From: Coriobacteriia bacterium
GTDB taxonomy: Bacteria > Actinomycetota > Coriobacteriia > Coriobacteriales > UBA8131
Assembly (NCBI GenBank): GCA_009781535.1
Contig: WQXX01000005.1
Coordinates: 1 to 22,938 of the forward strand
Reading direction: 5' to 3'
Length of the DNA stretch: 22,938 nucleotides
Shown: positions 16,962 to 22,556 of the stretch, piece by piece
Layout: each line of letters begins with the position of its first letter
Numbering within the stretch: position 1 is the first letter of the stretch
Notes under the pieces: model-generated
The model's database searches: none
Told to the model about the DNA's origin: nothing
Seen by the model: only the letters and a program-made list of their open reading frames with translations
Translations under genes and position numbers: made by a program

Positions 16962-17258
16962 TCAGACGGAGACAGCCTTTTTCCTTGGTGCCAGTTCGAA
17001 GCCGTAGGCAGCAATAACTCGACAGATGGTGCTATAGCGTGGATCATTCTCTTCAGACAATGAACGATAGAGCGCTTCACGCGATAAACCTGTTTTTCGG
17101 GAAAGATCCGTCATACCACCGCTCACCCGCGCAACTTCTTTCAAGGCAGCTGGGAGCAATGCCGGATCCTCGTCCATAACAGCTTCAAGGTAGTATGCGA
17201 TGTCTTCATCGCTTCTTAAATACTTCGATATTTCAAAGTCACTGATTCTTTCAGTCAT
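16962..17258 (-). CDS. HTH antitoxin of a HigBA-like type II module
   Basis: The 98-residue protein has an N-terminal segment (ERISDFEISKYLRSDEDIAYYLEAVMDED) typical of the small addiction-module antidote family related to HigA. An Xre-like HTH follows at about residues 45-85 (GMTDLSRKTGLSREALYRSLS). It should neutralise the adjacent toxin and repress the shared promoter. It is encoded second: its ATG lies 1 nt beyond the toxin TAA, so the two are translationally coupled. Toxin-first order is characteristic of higBA-type modules. GC content looks lower than in the ribosomal genes, consistent with recent acquisition. Confidence 0.85.
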   Translation of the reverse strand: MTERISDFEISKYLRSDEDIAYYLEAVMDEDPALLPAALKEVARVSGGMTDLSRKTGLSREALYRSLSEENDPRYSTICRVIAAYGFELAPRKKAVSV

Positions 17259-17259
17259 A

Positions 17260-17556
17260 TTATTCTCTTTTCCATTCGTTGGCTAACCTCTGTGCAATTT
17301 CTATATCTTTGTTTTGTGATTGCTTACTGCCACCGGCGAGCAGCAGAATGATCTCAGAGCCTTTCTGAGTATAGTAAATTCGGTAGCCAGAGCCATAATC
17401 AATCCTCATCTCGGCAATGCCACCGGAAAGGTATTTATGGTCGCCAGGGTTTCCTTCTGCAAGACGTAAGATGCGAGCACCGATGCGAAGCTGAGCTTGA
17501 TGATCTCTGAGACCATCAAGCCATTTTTCAAACGTCTCTGTCTGCTTGATTTGCAT
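17260..17556 (-). CDS. HigB/RelE-superfamily toxin
   Basis: The 98 residues (TETFEKWLDGLRDHQAQLRI..., then GNPGDHKYLSGGIAEMRIDY and GYRIYYTQKG, ILLLAGGSKQSQNKDI) match the phage-derived Gp49-like/HigB toxin family. These are mRNA interferases that generally cut ribosome-bound mRNA. The basic and aromatic segment GSGYRIYY and the final LLAGGSKQSQ are the usual functional core. The start ATG at 17556 fits the family N-terminus exactly, yet no ribosome binding site precedes it. A promoter lies so close that the transcript may begin at the start codon. Catalytic activity is inferred. Confidence 0.88.
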   Translation of the reverse strand: MQIKQTETFEKWLDGLRDHQAQLRIGARILRLAEGNPGDHKYLSGGIAEMRIDYGSGYRIYYTQKGSEIILLLAGGSKQSQNKDIEIAQRLANEWKRE

Positions 17557-17591
17557 GCAAACAGTGTAACCTATCGACTACACTTTAACAA
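17557..17591 (-). promoter_or_regulatory. Toxin-antitoxin promoter and palindromic operator
   Basis: Read on the minus strand, TTGTTA (17591-17586) is separated by exactly 17 bp from TACACT (17568-17563), followed by GTTTGC and then the toxin ATG. With a usual 6-bp distance, +1 falls on the A of the start codon. AGTGTA (17563-17568) and TACACT (17579-17584) are perfect inverted arms 10 bp apart that cover the -10 box and part of the spacer, a natural operator for the antitoxin. A second perfect palindrome, TTTGCATGCAAA (17550-17561), straddles the start codon. Confidence 0.65.
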
Positions 17592-17825
17592 GTAATCGCT
17601 ATTAAGCTGTCGCCAGATGAGCACGAGCGCTGGTAACTGTAATTGAGTTGTCGCCCAGTGGTTTGCACCTTATACGTCCCCGTGTCAACCCAGACGGTTG
17701 CTTCGCTTCAATAATCAGCAGAATCAATCTTTAGGATAAGGTCCAAGACTTCTCGCTTCGGTGTGATATCCTTTAGTCGGCATAAGCGTTCAGGTAGAAT
17801 CCAAGATGAGACAAGGAGGCAGGAG

Positions 17826-18326
17826 ATGCGAGGAGAGATCAGGAAAAAGGAGCGGATTCTTTCTGCTGAAGATACGCTGAATCTGATAAAGAATGCCGAG
17901 TATGGCGTACTTGCGACAATCAACGCAAAAGGACAGCCCTGCACCACGGCGCTCAACCATGTGTTTGTCGATGGTGTGTTTTACTTCCACTGTGGGCTGC
18001 AAGGGGAGAGGCTTGACAATATTGCACTGAATCCTCAAGTCTCCCTCTTTATCGTTGGGGTAGCTGACGTGGAATATGATCAATTCACCACCGCGTTTTC
18101 CTCAGCGGTGATACATGGGGCGATACAGCGCGTGGAGGATCCTGACGAAAAGCTACGGGCGCTGACCGCGCTGGTCGGGCGCTATTCAAGCGAGGTCATC
18201 CCCGAGCAGGTTAAGAAGGATTTCATTGCAGCTGGGGTCAACGGAGTCACTATCCTTAAACTCGTGCCTGAGCATATTACCGGCAAAGGCCGACTATCGC
18301 GCAAGCGCCCGTGCCTGGTGTACTGA
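17826..18326 (+). CDS. Pyridoxamine 5'-phosphate oxidase-related FMN split-barrel protein, Nim-like
   Basis: The 166 residues resemble the flavin split-barrel family that includes NimA-type nitroimidazole reductases. Features are MRGEIRKKERILSAEDTLN, then GVLATINAKGQPCTTALNHVFVDGVFYFHCGLQGERLDNI, given here in two parts, and a late VNGVTILKLVPEHITGK. Members bind FMN or related cofactors and often heme; the substrate cannot be predicted. ATG 17826 was chosen because AAGGAGG (17813-17819) lies 6 nt upstream; an in-frame ATG at 17763 lacks this. It ends 18 nt before the Crp/Fnr gene, so the two are probably cotranscribed. The preceding 269-bp gap (17557-17825) holds the TA promoter and no convincing gene. 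Confidence 0.75.
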   Translation: MRGEIRKKERILSAEDTLNLIKNAEYGVLATINAKGQPCTTALNHVFVDGVFYFHCGLQGERLDNIALNPQVSLFIVGVADVEYDQFTTAFSSAVIHGAIQRVEDPDEKLRALTALVGRYSSEVIPEQVKKDFIAAGVNGVTILKLVPEHITGKGRLSRKRPCLVY

Positions 18327-18344
18327 TTCGGGAGAAGGGCTGAC

Positions 18345-19064
18345 ATGAGTTCTAAACAGGAAGCAATCGCGCAGTATCTCAGTGGCGTAACATTCTTTTC
18401 GTGCCTTGATGATACCGAACGTTTGGATTTGGCGGCGACGGCTCGTGAGACGACGAAGAAAGCCGGCCAGGCGCTCATACATGAGGGTGAGATTCCCACC
18501 TATGTCTACGTATTGAAGAAAGGCGCCGTGGTTGGTTTTTTCCTGCATCCGGGCGGAAAGAAGTCCATTGTCTTACATTATGGACCGGGCAAACCGTTTG
18601 CAGTTGAACCGGCACTAATGAGTTGTCGCTTGTGCGGGACGATAGAGATTGCAGAAGATGCGGTGGTTGTGGCTTTGCCGGTCGAACCGATAAAAAAGCT
18701 CATGGAGTCTAACAACACCTTTGCAAACCAGATTGCCAAACATGCGATGACCTCAACCATACATTTAATCGACCTGCTCAAGGATTCAAGCTTTGCTGCA
18801 TCTGCTCGCCTGAGCCGCTACCTGTTCCGTCGTGCTCTCGAATCGAGCAAGCCTCGTGGAGAAGGCTTGTGTTTTGATCTGGGGATGAAAAAGGGCATGC
18901 TTGCCGACTATCTCGGCATAACACCAGAAACCTTATCCCGGTCGTTCTCGCAGTTGCAAAACGGGGGCATCATCACGGTCAAAGGCTCAAAGATTATCGT
19001 GAACAGCGCCCGCGATCTGGTGCGCTTATCCGAAGGTTTCCAGGAGCAGGACAGTATTACGTGA
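18345..19064 (+). CDS. Crp/Fnr-family transcription regulator
   Basis: The 239 residues have a cyclic-nucleotide-binding-like beta-barrel (about 20-115), a dimerisation helix (about 118-150) and a winged HTH (about 175-222). The recognition helix reads ITPETLSRSFSQL, with E195, S198 and R199 in the E-x-x-S-R pattern of FNR, which reads TTGA half sites, not the CRP TGTGA pattern. The four N-terminal cysteines of oxygen-sensing FNR are absent; cysteines occur at 20, 94, 97 and 176. A DNR/NnrR-like sensor of NO or nitrite is plausible because a TTGAC palindrome lies in the nearby nrfA promoter. The signal ligand is not determinable here. Confidence 0.85.
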   Translation: MSSKQEAIAQYLSGVTFFSCLDDTERLDLAATARETTKKAGQALIHEGEIPTYVYVLKKGAVVGFFLHPGGKKSIVLHYGPGKPFAVEPALMSCRLCGTIEIAEDAVVVALPVEPIKKLMESNNTFANQIAKHAMTSTIHLIDLLKDSSFAASARLSRYLFRRALESSKPRGEGLCFDLGMKKGMLADYLGITPETLSRSFSQLQNGGIITVKGSKIIVNSARDLVRLSEGFQEQDSIT

Positions 19065-19081
19065 TGCCAGCTTCTCATTGT

Positions 19082-19414
19082 TACTGAGCACAGGGACAGC
19101 CAATACGTGGGTTCATTGTCGGACACACGCATGCTTCCTATTAATCTCCCACTAAACCCCAGATCAGGTCTGGGGTGACATGAAAACAGCAATACTGAGC
19201 ACAGGGACAGCCAATACGTGGGTTCATTGTCGGACACACGCATGCTTCCTATTAATCTCCCACTAAACCCCGGATCAAGTCTGGGGTGACATAAAAACAG
19301 CAATACTGAACACAACGAGAGCCAATACGTGGGTTCTTTGTCGGACACACGCATGCTTCCTATTAATCTCCCACTAAACCCCAGATCAGGTCTGGGGTGA
19401 CATGAAAACAGCAC
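19082..19414. repeat. Three tandem copies of a 111-bp unit with an internal palindrome
   Basis: Copies span 19082-19192, 19193-19303 and 19304-19414, all exactly 111 bp. Copies 1 and 2 differ at about three positions, and copy 3 differs mainly in its first 20 bp. Each holds a hairpin: CCCCAGA-TCAGG-TCTGGGG in copies 1 and 3, and CCCCGGATCAAGTCTGGGG in copy 2. This resembles widespread CCCCGGATCAAGTCCGGGG-type intergenic palindromes. Because 111 is divisible by three, the minus strand stays open as a spurious ORF. The repeats lie in the 412-bp gap between the Crp/Fnr gene and nrfA, which converge. Confidence 0.92.
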
Positions 19415-19421
19415 TACATTT

Positions 19422-19453
19422 AAACGGCGGTGGCTGTGAGGCCACCGCCGTTT
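19422..19453. terminator. Bidirectional intrinsic terminator between the regulator and nrfA
   Basis: AAACGGCGGTGGC (19422-19434) and GCCACCGCCGTTT (19441-19453) form a perfect 13-bp G+C-rich stem with a 6-nt loop. It sits 23 bp beyond the nrfA stop on the minus strand, where TTTAAATG follows the stem. On the plus strand TTTGTTGG follows, so it may also terminate transcripts from the Crp/Fnr side. Confidence 0.88.
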
Positions 19454-19476
19454 GTTGGTAAAACAATAGAATCAGC

Positions 19477-20667
19477 CTACAGTTTTGCCAAAGCCTGGTC
19501 GATGATCTGCTCGGCTTTGTCGAGCAATTGTTTCGTCAGTGCTGAGTTGTGTGCTCCATAACTGTTCTCGACAAATACAAAGTCGAAGTAGAATTGTCCG
19601 TTTCGTACCGCCAAACGCAGCTCGGCTAATAGCGCCTCGCTTGCTCCAGATTGGGCAGCCTGCCCGATCTTGATGTGCAAGTCAGCGAGTTTTCCCCCGA
19701 TTGTAACCAGACGGTCATGCGTCGTCTTCTGGATGGCAGCGACACTGGTTGGAAGGTTGCCCTTGTGACAGGAATTGCATCTTTCATCCTGTATCTCCTG
19801 GTTCTTTACTGGACTCATCCAGTTATGCGATATGAACTCGACGCCCTTGCTGTTTGTGGTGGTTCCCATGTGACAATCCCCACAACTCCTGTTGCCCATG
19901 CCCGACGCCATGCTGCCTGTTCCGTTGATTGTCTCGAACTCAGGGTGTTGAACCTTGATCATGGCGGCGCCGCTGATGCTGTTCGTGAAGTCAGAAAAAT
20001 TTATGGCGTTGTAATAGGCAAGTATCGCATCCGGGTTCATATTGCTCAGGCCATTCCAAGGCAGTATTGTTGCCTTGGTTGTTGGATCGAAGTAGTACTC
20101 GTTGTGGCATTGGCCACATACGAGCATACCCGAGTCGACCTTGCTCATGTCTGCACCAAGAGCGTCTTTGAGATAACCGGCGGTTACAACCAGCTCACCA
20201 TCGGTATTCTCATGGCAGTTGTAGCAGCTGACAGATTCGCTGATTTTTGCGTAGATTTCTGCGAAGTCAGTCGAGTAAACGCCAACACCCTCAGAATTGA
20301 CCAGGGCGGTCATCTCTGGCGACTTACATGTCAGGCAGTTTGCCAGCAGATGAGGGCGTCCGGTGGCGGCAACATCCTCAAGCGTATAAGGGTGTCCGCG
20401 CGCTTCGTTGTAGTCCTTTGCAAAACCCATGCCGTCATAGATGGTCACGAGGAACGGATACTGCGTCAGATAACTGGGTTTAGCCGTGTTGCTCGTATTC
20501 TTCATGAACGATTCGTAGACATCAGGATGGATGTCTTTCCATTGTTCGGCGGTGATGACGCCCAGCTCATTTGGTTCCGGTTTCTTTGGGTTACAGGCCG
20601 CAAGGCAAACCATCACCACAATCAGGATTATCACACTTAGCCAAACGAGAGGTTTTAGATTCTTCAT
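19477..20667 (-). CDS. nrfA: Pentaheme cytochrome c nitrite reductase (ammonia-forming), lipoprotein
   Basis: NrfA reduces nitrite to ammonium with six electrons outside the membrane. The 396 residues start with a signal peptide ending in a lipobox (LAAC, Cys25), implying a lipid anchor. Heme 1 uses the diagnostic CLTCK (111-115). Hemes 2-5 use CxxCH at 148, 184, 262 and 297. Active-site and calcium residues by analogy with E. coli are R104, E190-Y191 (CGQCHNEYYF), K238, Q240 and H241 (KVQHPE). Expected distal heme His candidates are H91, H281 and H373. The His usually found in a GIHG segment after QHPE is missing. The protein is shorter than the E. coli enzyme (about 480). ATG 20667 follows AAAGGAGG. 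Confidence 0.95.
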   Translation of the reverse strand: MKNLKPLVWLSVIILIVVMVCLAACNPKKPEPNELGVITAEQWKDIHPDVYESFMKNTSNTAKPSYLTQYPFLVTIYDGMGFAKDYNEARGHPYTLEDVAATGRPHLLANCLTCKSPEMTALVNSEGVGVYSTDFAEIYAKISESVSCYNCHENTDGELVVTAGYLKDALGADMSKVDSGMLVCGQCHNEYYFDPTTKATILPWNGLSNMNPDAILAYYNAINFSDFTNSISGAAMIKVQHPEFETINGTGSMASGMGNRSCGDCHMGTTTNSKGVEFISHNWMSPVKNQEIQDERCNSCHKGNLPTSVAAIQKTTHDRLVTIGGKLADLHIKIGQAAQSGASEALLAELRLAVRNGQFYFDFVFVENSYGAHNSALTKQLLDKAEQIIDQALAKL

Positions 20668-20698
20668 TCTCCCTCCTTTCCCAGTCTAATAAGCTCTC

Positions 20699-20748
20699 GA
20701 TGTGCATATTAAATTCATCAGAGTTAGGAGTATTTGACATTAGTCAAA
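20699..20748 (-). promoter_or_regulatory. nrfA promoter with FNR-type site at -41.5
   Basis: The palindrome TTTGACATTAGTCAAA (20733-20748) is perfect: TTTGAC, four bases, GTCAAA. On the minus strand a -10 box TAATAT lies at 20711-20706, predicting transcription start at about 20699. The palindrome centre (20740.5) is then at -41.5, the class II activator position of FNR/DNR-type regulators. The 5' leader is about 31 nt and contains the nrfA ribosome binding site. A linked regulator with an FNR-type recognition helix is encoded at 18345-19064. Confidence 0.75.
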
Positions 20749-20832
20749 AGAGTTATACCGATATTAGTGTAATCTTTGAATGTACGAGTTGGACTTTGAA
20801 AAGCGTTTCCGGCTCAACCAGTAGTATACAGA

Positions 20833-20963
20833 AGCTGTTGGTTGAAACCTGAGTGGCGTATTACTGGTAAACGGCATCTGCGAAAAAGCTGATGGTTGAA
20901 ATCTGAGCTTCGTTGCCTATTAGAGAGCTGACAGTTGAAACCTAAGCTCCGTTACCCTATAAT
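20833..20963 (+). promoter_or_regulatory. Promoter of the multiheme cytochrome gene within three imperfect repeats
   Basis: TTGAAA (20935-20940), 17 bp, then TATAAT (20958-20963) is a strong sigma-70-type promoter about 50 bp before the cytochrome start. The same AGCTGnnnGTTGAAAnCTnAG text occurs three times, from 20833, 20887 and 20926. The second copy also keeps a promoter-like TTGAAA-16-TATTAG (20896-20923); the first copy keeps only the -35-like part. TCAACCA (20814-20820) also pairs with TGGTTGA (20839-20845). The nrfA-cytochrome gap (20668-21013, 346 bp) contains these elements, the nrfA promoter and no gene. Confidence 0.6.
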
Positions 20964-21013
20964 GCCTATTTAGGAGGAGACGGCTAATCGTCTACGATTA
21001 TTAGGAGAGTTAC

Positions 21014-21751
21014 ATGAGTGATGAATTCAATGGCATCGATGATGCCGCAGTAGTGGGCGAAGAAGAGCAAGTAGAAACCGCAGCAGAGGGGGCAGAAGAG
21101 CAAGCTGAGACAGAAGAAAAAGGGAAGGCAAAGAAGCCGAAAAAGAAGGGTAACCGCAAGAAAACCCTGCTGATTGTCGGCATCGTTCTCGTGGTTTGTA
21201 TTGCAGCAGTAGTTACTGTGTATTTGACGACTCACAGTAACCCACACTTCTGTAACGCACTATGCCATGTTCCGATGGATCCCTATGTGGAAAGCTTTGA
21301 CAACGGTATCTCGGTGAAAGACGAACAAAACGACCCGAAGAATCCGTATCCTTTGTATCTGGAAGTTGTCAAGCACAAGGAAGCTGGCCTCGTTTGCCTG
21401 GATTGCCATGAGCCAACAATGAGTGAACAGATCAGCGAAGGTCTCAAGTGGGTTACTGGCGACTACGCGGTACCGCTGAGGAGCTTTATCCTGACGATTA
21501 AGGAACCCACCAAGGATAACCATGTAAGTGGCGACGCATTCTGCCTGCGCGAAGGCTGCCATGAGGCAACCACACAGCAAGCGCTTGTGGGAACGACCGC
21601 ACATGTATCAACGACACGTATCATCCACGAGTACCCGCACCAGGTAGCCAACTGCTCGAACTGCCACAAGGTACACTCACAGTCCGTACTGGTCTGCGCA
21701 GCTTGTCATGATGACGAAATAAAATTGCCTGAAGGTTGGGCGCGTCCATAA
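21014..21751 (+). CDS. Membrane-anchored multiheme cytochrome c, NapC/NrfH-like or c3-like
   Basis: The 245 residues begin with a long acidic then lysine-rich cytoplasmic segment (1-50) and one transmembrane helix (about 51-71). The exported part has five heme motifs: CNALCH (80-85, CX3CH), CLDCH (128-132), CLREGCH (177-183, CX4CH), CSNCH (214-218) and CAACH (228-232). M88, just after the first motif, could be an axial ligand, echoing the Met near heme 1 in NrfH. The likely role is passing electrons from menaquinol to NrfA. NrfH normally has four CxxCH sites, so this is not a standard NrfH and may serve another reductase. ATG 21014 follows AGGAGA. Confidence 0.8.
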   Translation: MSDEFNGIDDAAVVGEEEQVETAAEGAEEQAETEEKGKAKKPKKKGNRKKTLLIVGIVLVVCIAAVVTVYLTTHSNPHFCNALCHVPMDPYVESFDNGISVKDEQNDPKNPYPLYLEVVKHKEAGLVCLDCHEPTMSEQISEGLKWVTGDYAVPLRSFILTIKEPTKDNHVSGDAFCLREGCHEATTQQALVGTTAHVSTTRIIHEYPHQVANCSNCHKVHSQSVLVCAACHDDEIKLPEGWARP

Positions 21752-21797
21752 GAAAGAACGCACGGAGAACGTACGCTTCGAAATACTCGTAATGTGG

Positions 21798-21825
21798 GCG
21801 AAGAGCAGGTTGGTCTGCTCTTCGC
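21798..21825 (+). terminator. Strong stem-loop between the cytochrome gene and ccmE
   Basis: GCGAAGAGCAG (21798-21808) and CTGCTCTTCGC (21815-21825) form a perfect 11-bp stem with the loop GTTGGT. The following GTCACTTTGG is not a real T tract, so partial termination or mRNA stabilisation of the cytochrome transcript relative to ccm is more likely than a full stop. The spacer is 121 bp in total, with no evident separate ccm promoter. Confidence 0.5.
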
Positions 21826-21872
21826 GTCACTTTGGCAGATATTAGTTTTCCTGTTGAACGGAACCGTTTGTT

Positions 21873-22556
21873 ATGAACAGTAAGACCAAGAAACGACTTA
21901 TCATCTCGACGCTCGCCATCATCGTCATCGTTATTGTGATGGTGGCATTTGCTGGTGCAGGCGGGGCGGCAAAAAGCCTGACGCTGGCGCAAGCGGTATC
22001 GGGTGATTACACCAATCAACGTGTTCAGGTTGAGGGTACGGTAGTAGACGATTCATATCGCACAGAGGGTTCCATGACAACATTTAAGATTTATGACCCT
22101 GCCGTCGGCCCTTCTCAGGCGCTTGAGGTGCGCTACACAGGTATGCTTGCAGCTACCTTTGGCGGCGGCATCGTCGCTATCTGTACCGGCACCCTCAACG
22201 AGAACGGTGCGCTCATCGCTACCGAGCTTGTTACGAAGTGTCCCTCGAAATATGAGAGTGCCGAAGGTGCTGTTACGGTTGCGCAACTGCTCCGCTCAGC
22301 AGAAACATTGGCTGGAGTTGAGGTCAAGCTTGCAGGATATATCAAACCAGGAACACTGAAAGACCCGGAATCAGGCGTTCGTTTTATCGTATTCTCTCAG
22401 GACAGCGAGCTGCCGGTTATCTATACCGGAGCTCTACCTGAGGGTTGCAAGGAGGGCAGCGCTGTAATCATCAGCGGGATCCTCGAGTTACGCACCAGCG
22501 CTGGAGGCACCAGTCGCTTTATAGCCATAGATGTAGCTCTTGAAAGGATTGGATGA
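21873..22556 (+). CDS. ccmE: Cytochrome c maturation heme chaperone CcmE, CxxxY type, with extra OB-like domain
   Basis: CcmE carries heme covalently outside the membrane and hands it to the CcmF lyase. The 227 residues have an N-terminal anchor (8-28) and an OB domain (about 35-120, with ALEVRYTGML). The motif C123-P-S-K-Y127 follows. It matches the CxxxY heme-binding motif of the variant CcmE known from Desulfovibrio and archaea, in place of the HxxxY of E. coli. Residues 133-225 look like a second CcmE-type domain (VRFIVFSQDSELPVIYTGALPEGCKEG) without a C/HxxxY tail. Canonical CcmE is about 150-160 residues. The ribosome binding site before ATG 21873 is weak. The end overlaps ccmF. Confidence 0.88.
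   Translation: MNSKTKKRLIISTLAIIVIVIVMVAFAGAGGAAKSLTLAQAVSGDYTNQRVQVEGTVVDDSYRTEGSMTTFKIYDPAVGPSQALEVRYTGMLAATFGGGIVAICTGTLNENGALIATELVTKCPSKYESAEGAVTVAQLLRSAETLAGVEVKLAGYIKPGTLKDPESGVRFIVFSQDSELPVIYTGALPEGCKEGSAVIISGILELRTSAGGTSRFIAIDVALERIG

Noticed and set aside
18908..19414. 168-residue minus-strand ORF with three 37-residue repeats
   Set aside because: It is the translation of the 111-bp tandem repeats (37 codons each) running antisense into the Crp/Fnr gene, with no ribosome binding site and no protein-like conservation.
19082..19414. CRISPR array
   Set aside because: The repeats are contiguous 111-bp units with no distinct spacers and no cas genes nearby.
19651..20640. 329-residue plus-strand ORF opposite nrfA
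   Set aside because: It lies wholly antisense to nrfA, whose heme motifs and lipobox are unambiguous. The open frame follows from codon bias.
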